The notes: generated by a model not told the origin, from the sequence alone. A DNA stretch of 64,000 bases from Limnoperna fortunei (GCA_944474755.1 OX104115.1:63864648-63928647); one strand, 5' to 3'. Counted from the stretch's first letter, positions 39,006 to 52,100 are shown. Program-made: numbers and translations.

Positions 39006-40261
39006 ATAGGCATTGGACATGTTCCGTATGTTCTGGCACACATCGATAACGCGTATGGTTACGGACATGAAATAAATTATTAAATTGTCGGCTTGTTTGT
39101 GATTGGAAAAAACCCTCTACACATTTCTTACAATCTCCAGTATATCTATGAAAAATTTAAAAATCTCAGTTCCTCAAAAAACAAGCAACAATTACTGCAC
39201 TGATACACCTTTAGATGATCGCCCCCAATAGCTAATTTTTAGCCTGAAGTTAATTACTTGCATACAGTTTCAAACAAAATAAAAAAAACGATATGTAATT
39301 ATTGAAAAATATTGCAAGAAATATATTCAACGCGGTTGAAATGAGAAGACAAGTTAAAGTGATAAACATTATGACAAAATTACTGTTTTGAAATTACTAC
39401 TTATTGGTTGGCCCGTTAACGTCTAGCGAGCAGTATTTCATCATTTTACATGACAAGAACAACTAATAAACAATTAATCAGCAAATTGTCCGGATATTTT
39501 AACTGCCTCCCTCTGTAATAGTACGGAGAGTCTTATTGGGCTTTTTGTAGCGGCTACATTTAGTCTGCTCTTCCTTCTAAACGAACCAAAGACGTTTTTT
39601 TTTAATAGAGCGTGAAATCAATTATGGGTACACATTCTCATTATATCGTAACATCCTTCTAACGATCGGGCATCCCTATTCGCCAAATGGATACGCGCCC
39701 AGATGCTCTATGAGTCTTGTGAACCAATACTTGATGCTGCTGTTTATTTCAAGATTTTTAAATAGTGTGGCTAAATGCTCATTAGACTAAAGCTGACTTG
39801 TTTGTGGCCGACGCTACTCCATATCGCGGACTCGTTTGTGGCCGAATCGTCTCGAAAGGCCCGATTAATGTTATATGAACGGGCGGGTAAACATATGTAT
39901 TGACTAAAAGAAAGGATGTTTTTGTATATAGTCGTCTTCGCTGTCTGCATCCAATGTTGCGTTGTGTTTAAATTTCATACTATCCAAACATATATCTGAA
40001 CAGCTGTTTCATAGTTATCACAGTAGTCTAAGAGGTTGCTCACAAGCAAATCAATGTCTTCCAAATGTTCATAATGCTGAAGCATTTAATGTCACGAATT
40101 GGTAGATCTTAATAAAAATGCACAACGCTTGATTGTGACTGGGTTTTATTTTTCAGCAATAGTATGCTTAAATCACAAGTTATATTTCTTTTACTAGTTC
40201 TTGTTAAGGTTCGTTTTAACTTGAAATGTGTATATATTCCACTTTTTATTACTTTAGAGAT

Positions 40262-40520
40262 GAAGATTGATTGATGTTTCTTAACGTCTAGTAAGCAAAA
40301 GTGAATGGACCAATGGCCAGAAACGGAAAAGGATGAAAAGTTAAGTAGGGAAAGATACCATTCGTATGTAGCTAAAATAAGCCTACTCTTTACCGAATCT
40401 ACAAAGTTGTCTTTTAGCGTGGAAAGAGCATCGCATTCTCTAAACATGTCACTCACTATGGTGAGCTGTTAGGCCTTTCGTATTATAAGCTTCTAACGAG
40501 AGCTCATCTATCCACCACTT
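40262..40520 (+). repeat. Dispersed repeat Y, copy 2
   Basis: Second copy of the element at 18130-18400, same orientation (TAAGCCTACTCTTTACCGAA, CGCATTCTCTAAACATGTCA). Confidence 0.5.
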
Positions 40521-40798
40521 GGCTGCTTTTTGTCGAGGTTAATCCGACAAATCACACAATTAACTAAATTATAACGGCAGTAAAATTCGGCCTAGTTCGA
40601 ACCATGTAAACCTTCCAATATGGACACGGTACAGATGAGGATACTTAATACAGCCTTCTTTGTGTCAAGTACAGTGTGAAATCTCTAGAATGCTCACTTT
40701 GCAGTTCGAAAGAACAGATTCTTATCAAAGCTGTAACTTGAAACTTTCTCTATGAAGGTTTTTCTATTGCTTTCGTAATAGGTTCAGATTGAAACGGT

Positions 40799-40868
40799 TT
40801 CAGGAACATGGGATGAAAATCTTCAGGAACATGGGATGAAAATCTTCAGGAACATGGGATGAAAATCG
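40799..40868. repeat. 23-bp triplication
   Basis: Three identical tandem copies of CAGGAACATGGGATGAAAAT-CTT starting 40801, 40824 and 40847. Confidence 0.95.
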
Positions 40869-41340
40869 TGGAAAGCTGATTCTGCAAATTAAAGCGTTTT
40901 TCCATTTCCATTAAAACACCAATTTGGGATGGACAGTTAGGCAATTTATCCAAAAAGGTACCTTTAAAGGATACCAGGTTTGTGTTCAATTTGGTCAATG
41001 GATATTAATGAAAAGGGATTTTATTTTTGTACATCAAAGTTCATGCATACATTGACCTACATCTAGAAATTGACAATGAAGGTCAGTGGAGAATTAACAT
41101 TTACAACAAAAGGGATATTTTTTAATTTTACTATTGTAAATTTGCTTACCCTTCTGGAGCCCTGGTTTTAAGTGGTGATCGTGTTACTAAATGTTTAGTT
41201 TTTGAGTTTTGTGTCTGTTTTGTTCCTTTTCCCTCTTTTGTTTAACCATTGTTGGTATGTCCTTTACTGGTAATTTCTTTCATTACACCTTTCGTCAATT
41301 ATTTTTTTCTTGTATTTCCGTGAATATTTAGCAACAGTAT

Positions 41341-41490
41341 TTATCTAAAATTATGTGTTTCGTCAAAATCTGAAAAAAATATCGATTGATACAACCTGTA
41401 TGATAAAAAACATTTTATCTAAAATTAAGTATGTATTTCGTCAAAATCTGTAAAATTAGCGATTGATACAACATGTGTGATACAAAACCT
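41341..41490. repeat. 74-bp duplication
   Basis: TTATCTAAAATTA..GTATTTCGTCAAAATCTG and CGATTGATACAAC occur twice, at 41341 and 41415. Lies directly before the 412-bp duplication, with which it shares an inverted TCTAAAATTAAG motif. Confidence 0.8.
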
Positions 41491-41491
41491 T

Positions 41492-42312
41492 GTATCATCT
41501 ATATATGTGATACAAGATGTACTTTTGTCGGAACTACTTCTTGACGTCACAATGAATGGTATATCCAATGATTCGGTGAATGACTTTCATTCTATGAATG
41601 AGATATGACGTCATAATACGTGTGACGTTAGGGCCTATATTTTATAAACAAATTCTTCGTTGAACGTTTATTAAAAATTTTAAACATTCAGTTTTGTTCG
41701 GCCCCATTTTATACTTCTTAATTTTAGATAAACTTATTACATACATTTAAGTGTAGGTACAACTACCTGCATCAGGTCTCGACAGTTGCATACATTCCGC
41801 ATCACAACTCGACGCTACGCGTCTCGTAGTGATACGAATGTACACAACTGTCTCGACGTGATACAGGTAGTTGTACCTACACATAATGTATGTAATGTGT
41901 ATGTATCATCTATATATGTGATACAAGATGTACTTTTGTCGGAACTACTTCTTGACGTCACAATGAATGGTATAACCAATAAGTTCGTTGAATGACTTTC
42001 ATTCTATGAATGAAATATGACGTCATAATACGCGTGACATTAGGGGCTATATTTTATAAACAAATGCTTTGTTGAATGTTAAATTTAAAATTGTAAACAT
42101 TCAGTTTTGTTCTGCTCTTTTTATACTTCTTAATTTTAGATAAACTTATTACATACATTTAAGTGTTGTACAATTACATGTATCACGTCTCGACAGTTGC
42201 ATACATTCCGCATCACAACTCGACGCTGCGCGTCTCATAGTTATACGAATATACACAACTGTCTCGACGCGATATAATAAGTTGTACCTACACATAATGT
42301 ATGTAATGTATA
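41492..42312. repeat. 412-bp tandem duplication, each copy with a long palindrome
   Basis: Copies start at 41492 and 41904 (TATCATCTATATATGTGATA). Each ends in an imperfect palindrome of about 165 bp (about 41735-41899 and 42146-42312) whose arms run GTAGGTACAACTACCTG and CTCGACAGTTGCATACATTC around an ACGCGT-like centre. Each copy also carries two perfect TGACGTCA octamers (41542, 41606, 41953, 42018). Open frames inside are incidental. Confidence 0.85.
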
Positions 42313-42775
42313 TTTATGAGAAAAATTCAAATACTCAAGCTGATTTTCCTGAAAACTTAAGTGGATTCAGGGCACTAAGAGGTTTCCATTTTTAGTTACA
42401 AATCATACCAAATAGGGCAGCGGTCGCGCTAGGTTAGAAAAATTGTGCGTGTAAAAAACGCACTGACACTTTTTTATTGCGTGCCAGTTATGAAAATTTG
42501 CGTGAAATGCATTATGTATATAGTTTGGCTTAAATGGCTATTAGCTTGTGTTTTAGGTAATTGTAGAGTGCATTTATCCACAAACAATGACGATCTCACC
42601 GTTTTAAACGGGTATGAAATGATTTATTTACGTACAATGTGGGGAAAATAGGTACCAAAATTGCGTTTAATATTCGCGTTAACGCGACCGCTGTAGGGTT
42701 TACTTGGTCTAGCTATTTTTGGACAATTATTTGATTTTTAGTTGAATTAAGTTTTACAAAGTTAGCTCAGGTACC

Positions 42776-43054
42776 CAGTGGCGGATCCAGGGTGGGGGGC
42801 GTAGGGGCGTACGCCCCCATTTAAAAAAAGGAAAGGAAAAAAAGAGAACAGGGAGGGTAACAACCAGCGCCAAAGGCCCGCTCGTCCTCGCCATAAATTA
42901 ATGCATTAATTCGTTAATTATGATATCTCTTTTGTATATACTGTCCCAAATAAAGGTTACTGAACACTATAAAAACCTTGTTCGTGGCCTTCCTTTTCCG
43001 ATATCCCCTTTTTACGCCCCCCCCCCCTTTTCGAAAATTCTGTATCCGCCCCTG
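42776..43054. mobile_element. hAT-like MITE, 279 bp
   Basis: Inverted ends CAGTGGCGGATCCAGGG and complement of CAGGGGCGGATACAG, typical of hAT non-autonomous elements. An 8-bp direct repeat GGTACCCA lies at 42770-42777 and 43054-43061, overlapping the ends by two and one bases. C-rich subterminal runs, no coding capacity. Confidence 0.75.
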
Positions 43055-43164
43055 GTACCCATTTGTCAGTAAAAAAAAAGAGTATATGTAGCTGTGAAAC
43101 ATTTCTGGCAACTCCAGTAGGAAGTTTAATAAAAAAAAATGAAGAATGTGTCCATGGGACACAG

Positions 43165-43390
43165 ATGCCCCCGCTAAATGAAGTCCCAAACAGGAAGTAG
43201 TGGTCCGACAGGTCTGAAAGTTGCTTAGGACGTACAACTTGTGATACTGAACTACCCTGCCAAGTTTCAAATTGTTTTCATGTACGGTTTCTGAGAAAAG
43301 CTTGACGGAAATTCGTACGGACGTACGCACGTACGGACAGACGGACACGAGTAAAACTTAATGCCCCCGACATGTCGTCGCGGGGGCATA
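43165..43390 (+). mobile_element. Short HINE-type element without tandem core
   Basis: Left end ATGCCCCCGC; right end a hairpin (ATGCCCCCG, loop ACATGTCGTCG, CGGGGGCAT) at 43361-43389. A GTACGGACAGACGGACACG run precedes the hairpin. Same plan as the 146-bp and 322-bp array elements: the left end equals the 5' arm of the 3' hairpin. Confidence 0.6.
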
Positions 43391-43540
43391 AAAATCAAGT
43401 GGATTCAGCTATTTTTAGTGTTTTTTCTTCTAGTAAAGGTGGCCATCTTGAATGGAGGATAGTGCTTTCAGATACATATAAGACACGAGTTGTTTTTATA
43501 GACTATGTACAAAGTAAGAAGTTACAGGATGGTTGAATGC

Positions 43541-43663
43541 CAAGTGATGGCTCTGGCTCCCGCCTGAATTGGGCACAATGCCAAGTAATGGCTCTGGCTC
43601 CCTTCTGAATTGGACACAATGTCAAGTGATGGCTCTGGCTCCCTCCTGACTTGGATACAAAAT
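43541..43663. repeat. 41-bp tandem repeat, 3 copies
   Basis: CAAGTGATGGCTCTGGCTCC units start at 43541, 43582 and 43623. The open frame on the minus strand across them is a by-product. Confidence 0.9.
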
Positions 43664-43679
43664 GTATCCCGCGGATCTC

Positions 43680-43965
43680 CCAAAGCCTGTATTGCTCATT
43701 GAAATCAACCAATTCATCTTTTTTGTAAAAATTTATAATGCTTTTTGTCAGTTGTGACCTTGACCATTGGCAAAAACCCTCCAGCATCAATAGGCTTCTT
43801 ACCCACCTGATTGTAACAATATCCCAAAGTTTCATTGAAATTGGATGCAAGCGTTTTGAAATTCAATCTGTAAACTAAATTTGGAGGGACAGACAGATGG
43901 ACACGAACATAATATACCACTGACCCTTGTCAAGCATGGGTATAAACATTGTTCTCACAGGGTCT
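43680..43965 (-). repeat. Dispersed non-coding repeat fragment
   Basis: Contains TTGAAATTGGATGCAAGCG and GGAGGGACAGACAGATGGACAC, the wording seen near the 3' ends of several dispersed elements in this window. Ends not defined. Confidence 0.4.
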
Positions 43966-44649
43966 TGAGTTAAAAAATGTTCTGTGGTGGTGGCCATCTT
44001 TGATTTCAATTACTGAGACTGATGATGATGAATGCAGAATGACTACAAAGTTCATTCAATAACACAGATGTTTCTAGGGTAAAAGTTAAAAACAAACAAC
44101 AAAAGTTCTGTAAATTTAACAGTAAAACTGATTTCATGTAATGCATTTGTCATTTTCCATTCATTTTTATACACATATAAATAAATTATGATAAAATGCA
44201 CCAATTCAAACTGCATTAGCTGTTTCAAATATAAAACATCCTTATTTAATTTTCATACTAATACACAATCAACGAAACAATCCATACCAAGCGAGTTACA
44301 TAAAAAATGAGAAAAAATTTCTCTTGTGAATAAATTAAAGGTATCGTATGTGCTTTATAAGACAAAAATGCAATAGATATATAAGTAAGGCAATTTTCAA
44401 AAATAATGAAACAAGTTTCTGAACGGATTTTTTAAAATGTTGCCAACAGAAGTTTTTAAAAACAACTTTTAAAACATTTCTGTTGTTATAAACAACAAAT
44501 GGACATTGCCAATTTAATGTAAAAATATAATAAAAATATATCATTTATCATAGAAATATCTCTCATCTCACACAGGTTTCAGCCAATGGTAACTGATAAA
44601 TTTATGAAATGTCATGTTTATACTTTATTAAGCATCCAAAAACTTTACT

Positions 44650-45487
44650 TTAGGGCTCTTCCAGAAAATACCATCTCCCCTCCAGGATGGCAATTTATAT
44701 TTTTTTATGAAGGGGTGGTTGTGAATGAATCTCATTATGGAGGTGGTCTACCAAACCTAGAATTGAATTATGTTGGTCGTCGGTATGATGAATAAACAGG
44801 AAATAAGATGGAGGGGGTATTATCTTGGTTTTATTTCTATCAGGAATTCCATCAAGATATTTTTCCTTTTTATTGTGTTCATTTTCCTGTGGTGTTTAGA
44901 TCTTGTAAGTTTCAAGTTGAGTAGTCTCCCTTTCAATGATTTAAGGAGAAACGAACTAAATGAAACTATCAGATTATTCAATGATGGATTTTTCAGTATT
45001 TGCGGTTTGAGCTAACTGTAATATAAATAAACAAGTTTAAACAAAAGTAGATAAAATTTTCATAAAACAAATATTAATTATTTGCGTTTGAGTTCATTGA
45101 ATTTATCAGTTCGTTTCTCCTAAAAATCTAAATGTAACATTGATAAGGGAGACCACTCGAACCGGAAACTAATAAATCTAAACGCTAAAACCGTATAGAT
45201 GACCAACATTATTCAATTCTAGGTTTGGCGGACTACCATAATAAATAAGATTCATTCTAAAGCTGCTCAATAGTAAATATATTCAAATTGCTTTCTTAAT
45301 GTGTTGTGATGGTGGTGGTGAGGGGTTTGTTACTGGATTTTTACAATTCTATGGGTAGTTGCCATATAGATTAATTAAAAAAAAAATAGGTGGGGAGAGA
45401 AATTTTATTTTCAATTCTATAGGTGGTCGGGAATTTACAAAAAGTGCCGTCCTGGAGGGGAGATAATATTTTCTGGAACAGCCCTAA
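44650..45487. mobile_element. 838-bp long foldback element
   Basis: Ends TTAGGGCTCTTCCAGAAAAT and complement of TTAGGGCTGTTCCAGAAAAT. Similarity between the halves continues inward (TCTCCCCTCCAGGA; AATCTCATTAT; TAGTCTCCCT; AGGAGAAACGAACT) to a loop near 45015-45090, so nearly the whole element is an imperfect hairpin of about 380-bp arms. The short open frames at 44586-45015 are incidental. Confidence 0.8.
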
Positions 45488-45850
45488 TCAAAAATAGTTT
45501 TACTTCTATGCAGAAATAACATGATTGAAAGTATATGGTAACCTTAATTGAAAAAAATATCGGATTAATTCGACCATTTTCATTGACATGCTAGCTCATA
45601 GAAGAACATTTGATAAAAGAACAAAATCCTTAATGTCAATACTTAACATACAAATTCTTCGTTGAAATCCTGACAAATTATATTTAACATCCTACCATCT
45701 CAAACATACACCGTATAGTACAACATAATTTTTTATCACAATATAACAACAATGTCATTGTTTATGAACACACAGGTATGTTTGCCCTTCACTTTAATGT
45801 TTGCACAACTGAATTTCCTTGATGTCCACATTTCTTGCCATATGTAGCAT

Positions 45851-45993
45851 TTTATTGTTTCCATGACATCTCAAAGTCAATGTCTTTGTTGAGAATGTTT
45901 CTGTACAATTCTGACGTTAATCTTTCACCAATAGCCCATTTCAACTAGTGGTAATACAACCAAAAATTTTATTTCTTTGTGTCCTAATTTTTT
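45851..45993 (-). other. RBM26: RBM26/27 3' UTR to first AATAAA
   Basis: The first AATAAA hexamer on the minus strand after the stop is at 45856-45851, about 140 nt downstream. It is a plausible poly(A) signal. A longer UTR running towards the foldback that begins at 45487 cannot be excluded. Confidence 0.45.
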
Positions 45994-46101
45994 TCATCTT
46001 CTCCATGACCTACTTTCCTCGTCTTCTTCCACTTCATCCTCATCTCCTAACAAAGCTTCTTCATCTGCTAATAATGCTTCCTCATCAATGTCATCTGCTG
46101 C
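45994..46101 (-). CDS. RBM26: RBM26/27 terminal coding exon
   Basis: 108 bp, 35 codons plus TGA. Starts AADDIDEEALL and ends with the acidic tail and SRSWRR, the same final residues as vertebrate RBM26. That fixes the stop at 45994-45996 and shows the 3' end of the gene is intact. Confidence 0.95.
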   Translation of the reverse strand, partial: AADDIDEEALLADEEALLGDEDEVEEDEESRSWRR

Positions 46102-49100
46102 CTGTTAAATACATTGTAATTTATTCATTTTTGGTAATGTGTGTGCTAACATTTTGTTTGTTTTCAATACCTTTTCAAGATATTACTTGCAGGATAATCA
46201 ATTGTGCAGAGTGAATATAATTGATGAACGTATCAGATTAAACAAAAGCACTGTGATTTACTGGAATGTATTTTACTGGGAAATCTTGGTATTTTATCAC
46301 TGTCAATGTACAAATGAAAAGACTACATTGCTTAAAGAAACATTCATTATATACAATAAAGTTCTTTAATTAGTTTGGTGTGTTTGCTATGGTTTCAATT
46401 TCCTAGATCGATAGTTAATTCCTGGCTTTTTATGTATCCTGAAATTGACATCATTGTCATAGTTAAAAATGACCTTAAAAAAAATGTAACAATCACAAAA
46501 AATTGATACCTTAGTGATACTTTGGAGGTAAAATTGGCTGATAAAGAGTTTGCTTCAGTAAGAATTTTCCAGCTAATTTATGGTAAAACATCCAACATAT
46601 TGCAGAACCCGAATAAAATAGGGAATAAACAGTCAAAACTGCTATATGTTTAAAGGAAAAAAGGTGCATCATAATCACTCTGCCAAGTGAGATTCAGACT
46701 TGGCTAGAAAAAATGGTGCACCATAATCACTCTGCCAAGACTTAGCTATGATGTACCCATAACTGGACAACATACTGTATGTTACATAAATATTGGAAGA
46801 TTTTTATAAGTGAGAATTAAACAAAGTCAATACCTCTTCTGCCTCCTCGACAGCCTCACTGAGTTCTCCCGTAAAGCTGTCATCACTACTGACATTCAGA
46901 CGAATGTTAATCTTTACTCCAGTATGCCATTTCATTGTCAATACACTGTCCTCCAACTTGGAACCTCTTGATACCGCCTGCAACAAAATTAAAGATATTA
47001 CCTCATGTACTATATTTATGTAGTAGAACATACAAGAAACATGTTTTAGCTGTAACGAGACATAAGATACAATTATTTTAACCAGGGTAATATATGTTCC
47101 AATGAAACAAAACATTAATCATTTGTATTTCTATGTGCAAATACTTACTGGACAACATTTAAGTACTAAGGAAAGTTTATTTAAAATCTACTTTCCCTAT
47201 CTACTTATGTCTAAACAGAATAGCCCACAATTTTGACTATTGTATTTCCTGCATAAAGGCTATCGTCTGTATAGAGACACGATTTTGCTGACTGATTTGA
47301 CATGCAGAAATGTCTTGGACAAAAGTTAAATTAAGTATTTAAAAAACACATTTATGTATTGTCTGCATCCATTTCTTGGACATGAAAATTAGGGAATTGT
47401 AATTATATGCATGTACAAATTTTTACAGCAAGTCCGGAGATGAAGACCTGAGTTCAGATCTGATTTTTACGTAATTTATTCTCACCTGAAATACCAATTA
47501 TGTTTTTATTTTTTAAAATTTTATTTGCTTGTTATAAATAAAAACATAAATATTGCTTTGTCATACTGTTTATTCTGATCATTGTTAGAATGAATACTCA
47601 ACATCGAGAAAACCACACCAATTTCACTTTTCATTAATCAAAAAAATCAAGGCAAACCACTTTATTGTAATCCCTAACAATACCAATCAAAACATTGATT
47701 TTCAACAACTTCAGGTTTCTTGCACTTGATTGTACCAACGCCATCAACATTTTATTTAAACAGGTTAAACATCCCTTATTTTAGTATTCATTTTAACTAT
47801 AATAATATCATATTAGAAAAAAACATTTTAACAAATATTAATATTGATACAAAGTAAATTTTTGGAAGTTTATTAAAGAATCATGTTATAATACTACGAA
47901 AAAAACCACACATACAACAACAACAACAACCAATCAATGGGTAAAAAAAAAACCCACTACCAAGTCTGTATTTGCGTATAATCCACACCCTTCCTTTCCA
48001 GATCAGAACAGATATCAGTTAGATGGTACCCATCTCTGTGGACCCACTTACCTTGAGGTCAAGGTCAAAGATCATCAACTATGGTATGCGACACATCGCC
48101 TTGATCTCATCTACCCACATACCAAATATCAAAAGCCTAACTCAAAACATAAAAAAGTTACAGCCCGGACATGATTAGTTTCGGACAGACAGATGGACAA
48201 CAGACTGATAACTATAGGGCATCAGCCACAAAGTGGCGGGGCGCTAATGAAAGTAAAAGACCACTGACAATATGTGACATTTTACAGTAAACAATAACGG
48301 TAAAATCTAGACTAAAAAAGAGGATTTCCACAAGCAAAAAAATGCTGAAATATATATACAGGAGTTTGTTGTTAAGAACCTAACATTTTGTAAAACTCCA
48401 AATCAATTATCTTACTGTGTCAAATTCTAGAAAAATATTTTTTGTAACATGTAACTTGGTCAACTTGTAAACAAATAAATACATTTTGAAGAAGAACATG
48501 CAAAAAAAAACCAAGACACACACTTGGTCTGCTGTATATTTTAAATGATCTTCAGTAAAGAGTAAAAATCTGACTTACATTTTCAGCATCCTGTCTTGTT
48601 TTAAAAGAAACTATTGCACTGTTGTCAACATCATCAAAATCAATTCTTTCCACCATACCATATAGCTAATTAAAAAATAATATATCATTAATATTTATTT
48701 TCAGTTTATCTTGTTCTAAAAACCTAACAACCTACTTATTATTTATTTATGCATTAAATGATTAGTTACTGATAACAAAAATGACTGAATGTACCAGCTA
48801 GACTAACCTAAAGTCTCCTATTTAAATTTAAACAAGTGTGGACACAGAAAAACGTCTCGCCTGCATTCCGCATCAGTAACGAAAATAAATTTCGTCATAA
48901 GCATTACGTAAATAGCATTAAATATCAGCAGCAGCCTGTATACAAATATTGTCACCATATCCTGCATAGTTACAGGGAAACAGCCGTAACCCAAAAACTT
49001 TAACGTAGTCGCTGGACCGTGAAATTGAGGTCAAGGTCAGGTGACACCTACCAGACAGTCATGTACTAGTCATCAGCAACCTATACACCAAATATTGTCA

Positions 49101-52100
49101 TCCTACCATGCGTAGTTACAGAGGAACTGTCGTAACCCAAAAACTTTAACGTAGTCGCTGGACCGTGAAATTGAGGTCAAGGTCAGGTGACACCTACCAG
49201 ACAGTCATGTACTAGTCATCAGCAACCTATACACCAAATATTGTCATCCTACCATGCGTAGTTACAGAGGAACTGTCGTAACCCAAAAACTTTAACATAG
49301 TTGCTGGACCGTGAAATTGAGGTCAAGGTCAGGTGACACCTACCAGACAGTCATGTACTAGTCATCAGCAACCTATACACCAAATATTGTCATCCTACCA
49401 TGCGTAGTTACAGAGGAACTGTCGTAACCCAAAAACTTTAACGTAGTCGCTGGACCGTGAAATTGAGGTCAAGGTCAGGTGACACCTACCAGACAGTCAT
49501 GTACTAGTCATCAGCAACCTATACACCAAATATTGTCATCCTACCATGCATAGTTACAGAGGAACTGTCGTAACCCAAAAACTTTAACGTAGTCGCTGGA
49601 CCGTGAAATTGAGGTCAAGGTCAGGTGACACCTACCAGACAGTCATGTACTAGTCATCAGCAACCTATACACCAAATATTGTCATCCTACCATGCGTAGT
49701 TACAGAGGAACTGTCGTAACCCAAAAACTTTAACGTAGTCACTGGACCGTGAAATTGAGGTCAAGGTCAGGTGACACCTACCAGACAGTCATGTACTAGT
49801 CATCAGCAACCTATACACCAAATATTGTCATCCTACCATGCGTAGTTACAGAGGAACTGTCGTAACCCAAAAACTTTAACGTAGTCACTGGACCGTGAAA
49901 TTGAGGTCAAGGTCAGGTGACACCTACCAGACAGTCATGTACTAGTCATCAGCAACCTATACACCAAATATTGTCATCCTACCATGCGTAGTTACAGAGG
50001 AACTGTCGTAACCCAAAAACTTTAACGTAGTCACTGGACCGTGAAATTGAGGTCAAGGTCAGGTGACAGGTGACTGACTGGCAAGTACTCATCATAAGCT
50101 ACCTCTGGACCAAATATGATGGACCTAGGGCTTGGGCTTACAAAGATATGAAGCAAGATGTCAAGTGTTTACGCCGCCGCCGCCGCCGCCGGATTCCCAT
50201 ACATATGTCTCGCCTCCAGCGACTTTCGTCGCAGGCGAGACAAAAAATGGTATTCCATATTATAACAAGGACGTGTTATTTTAATTTGCTTCTTTGTTTT
50301 TTGATGTTTTATCTAGATTATTTATACTATAGTTGATTGTTATTTTACATTCAGCAAGCAATATTTCAGCTATAATCATGATGTTTTATCTAGATGCTAT
50401 ACTCCAAATGACCGTTAATAAATTTGCTTGCACATTAGCACAAATGATTCTATATCATAAAGGGCCATAACACGTTGAATAAAGTGATATGCTTAAATGA
50501 GATATTGTCAATATAGTGGTTAAACGTTGCTTGTCTGCCCACCTGAAATTAAAAAAAAACCAAAATAATACATTGGAACTTCGTTTAAAATTTAAAATGT
50601 TATGTATAAGCAAAATTATTTTGAACCAATACCTTAAAGTGAGCCTCAAGTTGATCCTTCTGATCTGTTGTGAACCCAGTTACTTCTAGCTGTTTTGGTC
50701 TATTATCTAACGATCGACTCTTGGCAACTGGGAAATTACTAGCTCCTCTTCCACGCACTGGTGCTGCACCACGTCCTGCCACCCAAGTCATTGCTCCACG
50801 ATTGGCAACAAAACCTCGCCCTCTACCACCACGTGCTCCTCTGCCTCTTCCTCGACCAATCAGACCCATTGCTGTGGCCTTCATTAAACAAATTTAAATT
50901 ATGTTAAATGTGCAAAAAATTATTTTTCTTTTGTGTGAATGTGACAAATTCACATTCACTATGCTAAAACTATTTTAAGTATCAGAATCATTTCTTTATC
51001 TGAATTAGGTAATACAGTGATAATATTGAAAATGTTTACTAGTTATGTCTTAAAAGATAATCGGACATATTACCTGTTTTGTAAGTTCATTAAGTTTCTT
51101 TCTAAGTGCAATAGTGTCTTCACCACTCTGCTGCTTGTTAAATAATTCTAATTCTGTATCTAGAATTTCTTTCTTAGCCTGAAATTTAATATGCAAATTT
51201 ATTCATTATGATTCTAGGAATAAATGCAAGGAGGTGACGGAGGCACCTTTTATTTTTACATAAACATCCATGCAATTTGGACCAATTATTTCATATAACC
51301 TGTAAACAAATCCTTCCGAAATATTCATGATCCATCATATTTGAACACGAGTGCCTTCCTATTTCACAACACTCTCTCATTCATAAATTTAATTATTCTT
51401 GAAATCATTAAATAATTGTTCAAAATTCAAATTTTTTTTAACTACAGTTTTAATTTTTCTAAATGCATGAACCCTGACCTTTCAAAGGAAGTCATGTTGG
51501 AATTCACAATCCCAGCTGGTGATTGAAAGTAAATGACTAAAATAATAAAGGCAATAATGGATTTACAGGGGATGTTTCTTTTTGTATTATATTTTATGAT
51601 GTAGCAGTAAAACTTGCTATGGCATAATTGAAGGCCCTTATCAGGATTTAAAGAAAGCATAGCTGTTAGACATAGGACACATTCCATATTTTTTCCAGTG
51701 TGGTACAAGGCTTTAGCTTTGTGAACTGTAGTATGTGACAAGGTACTAAATACATTACATGTTCATGGGAGGTAATTAGGGGTTTACTGGGGGTGTAGCT
51801 TTTTTAACAATATTGCCCGATATGAACACCAAGTGTGTTCTGTGGATGTTATTACATACAATTCTGTATTGCCTGACATTGCATTATTATTTAACACCAT
51901 ACCTGTTCAGGGGAGGTAATTACAGGCAGTTCAGGATTTACAGTTGCAGATTTGTGTACTAAAACTTCTTTAGTCAACTTTTCTATACTGTTTGTCAAAA
52001 TTTTCAATGTCTGAAATAAAAAAAAATTGTCTTTAGATACATGTTACATCTTTGTGGGCAATTAAACTTTCATATGAGACAAGTTTTACTGAGAATGCTA

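Larger units (their letters stand above)
36943..41340. other. Intergenic interval with decayed mobile DNA
   Basis: Includes an RT remnant, a C19 tract (37899-37917), a diverged minus-strand SINE, repeat Y and a 23-bp triplication. A GC-richer patch at 39650-39890 has no open frame or match I recognise. Confidence 0.5.

Noticed and set aside
43503..43850. 115-residue minus-strand ORF
   Set aside because: Built from the 41-bp triplication and a dispersed repeat fragment.
49000..50068. Regular 146-bp repeats as a CRISPR array
   Set aside because: The whole 146-bp unit repeats, with no unique spacers, and the genome is eukaryotic.
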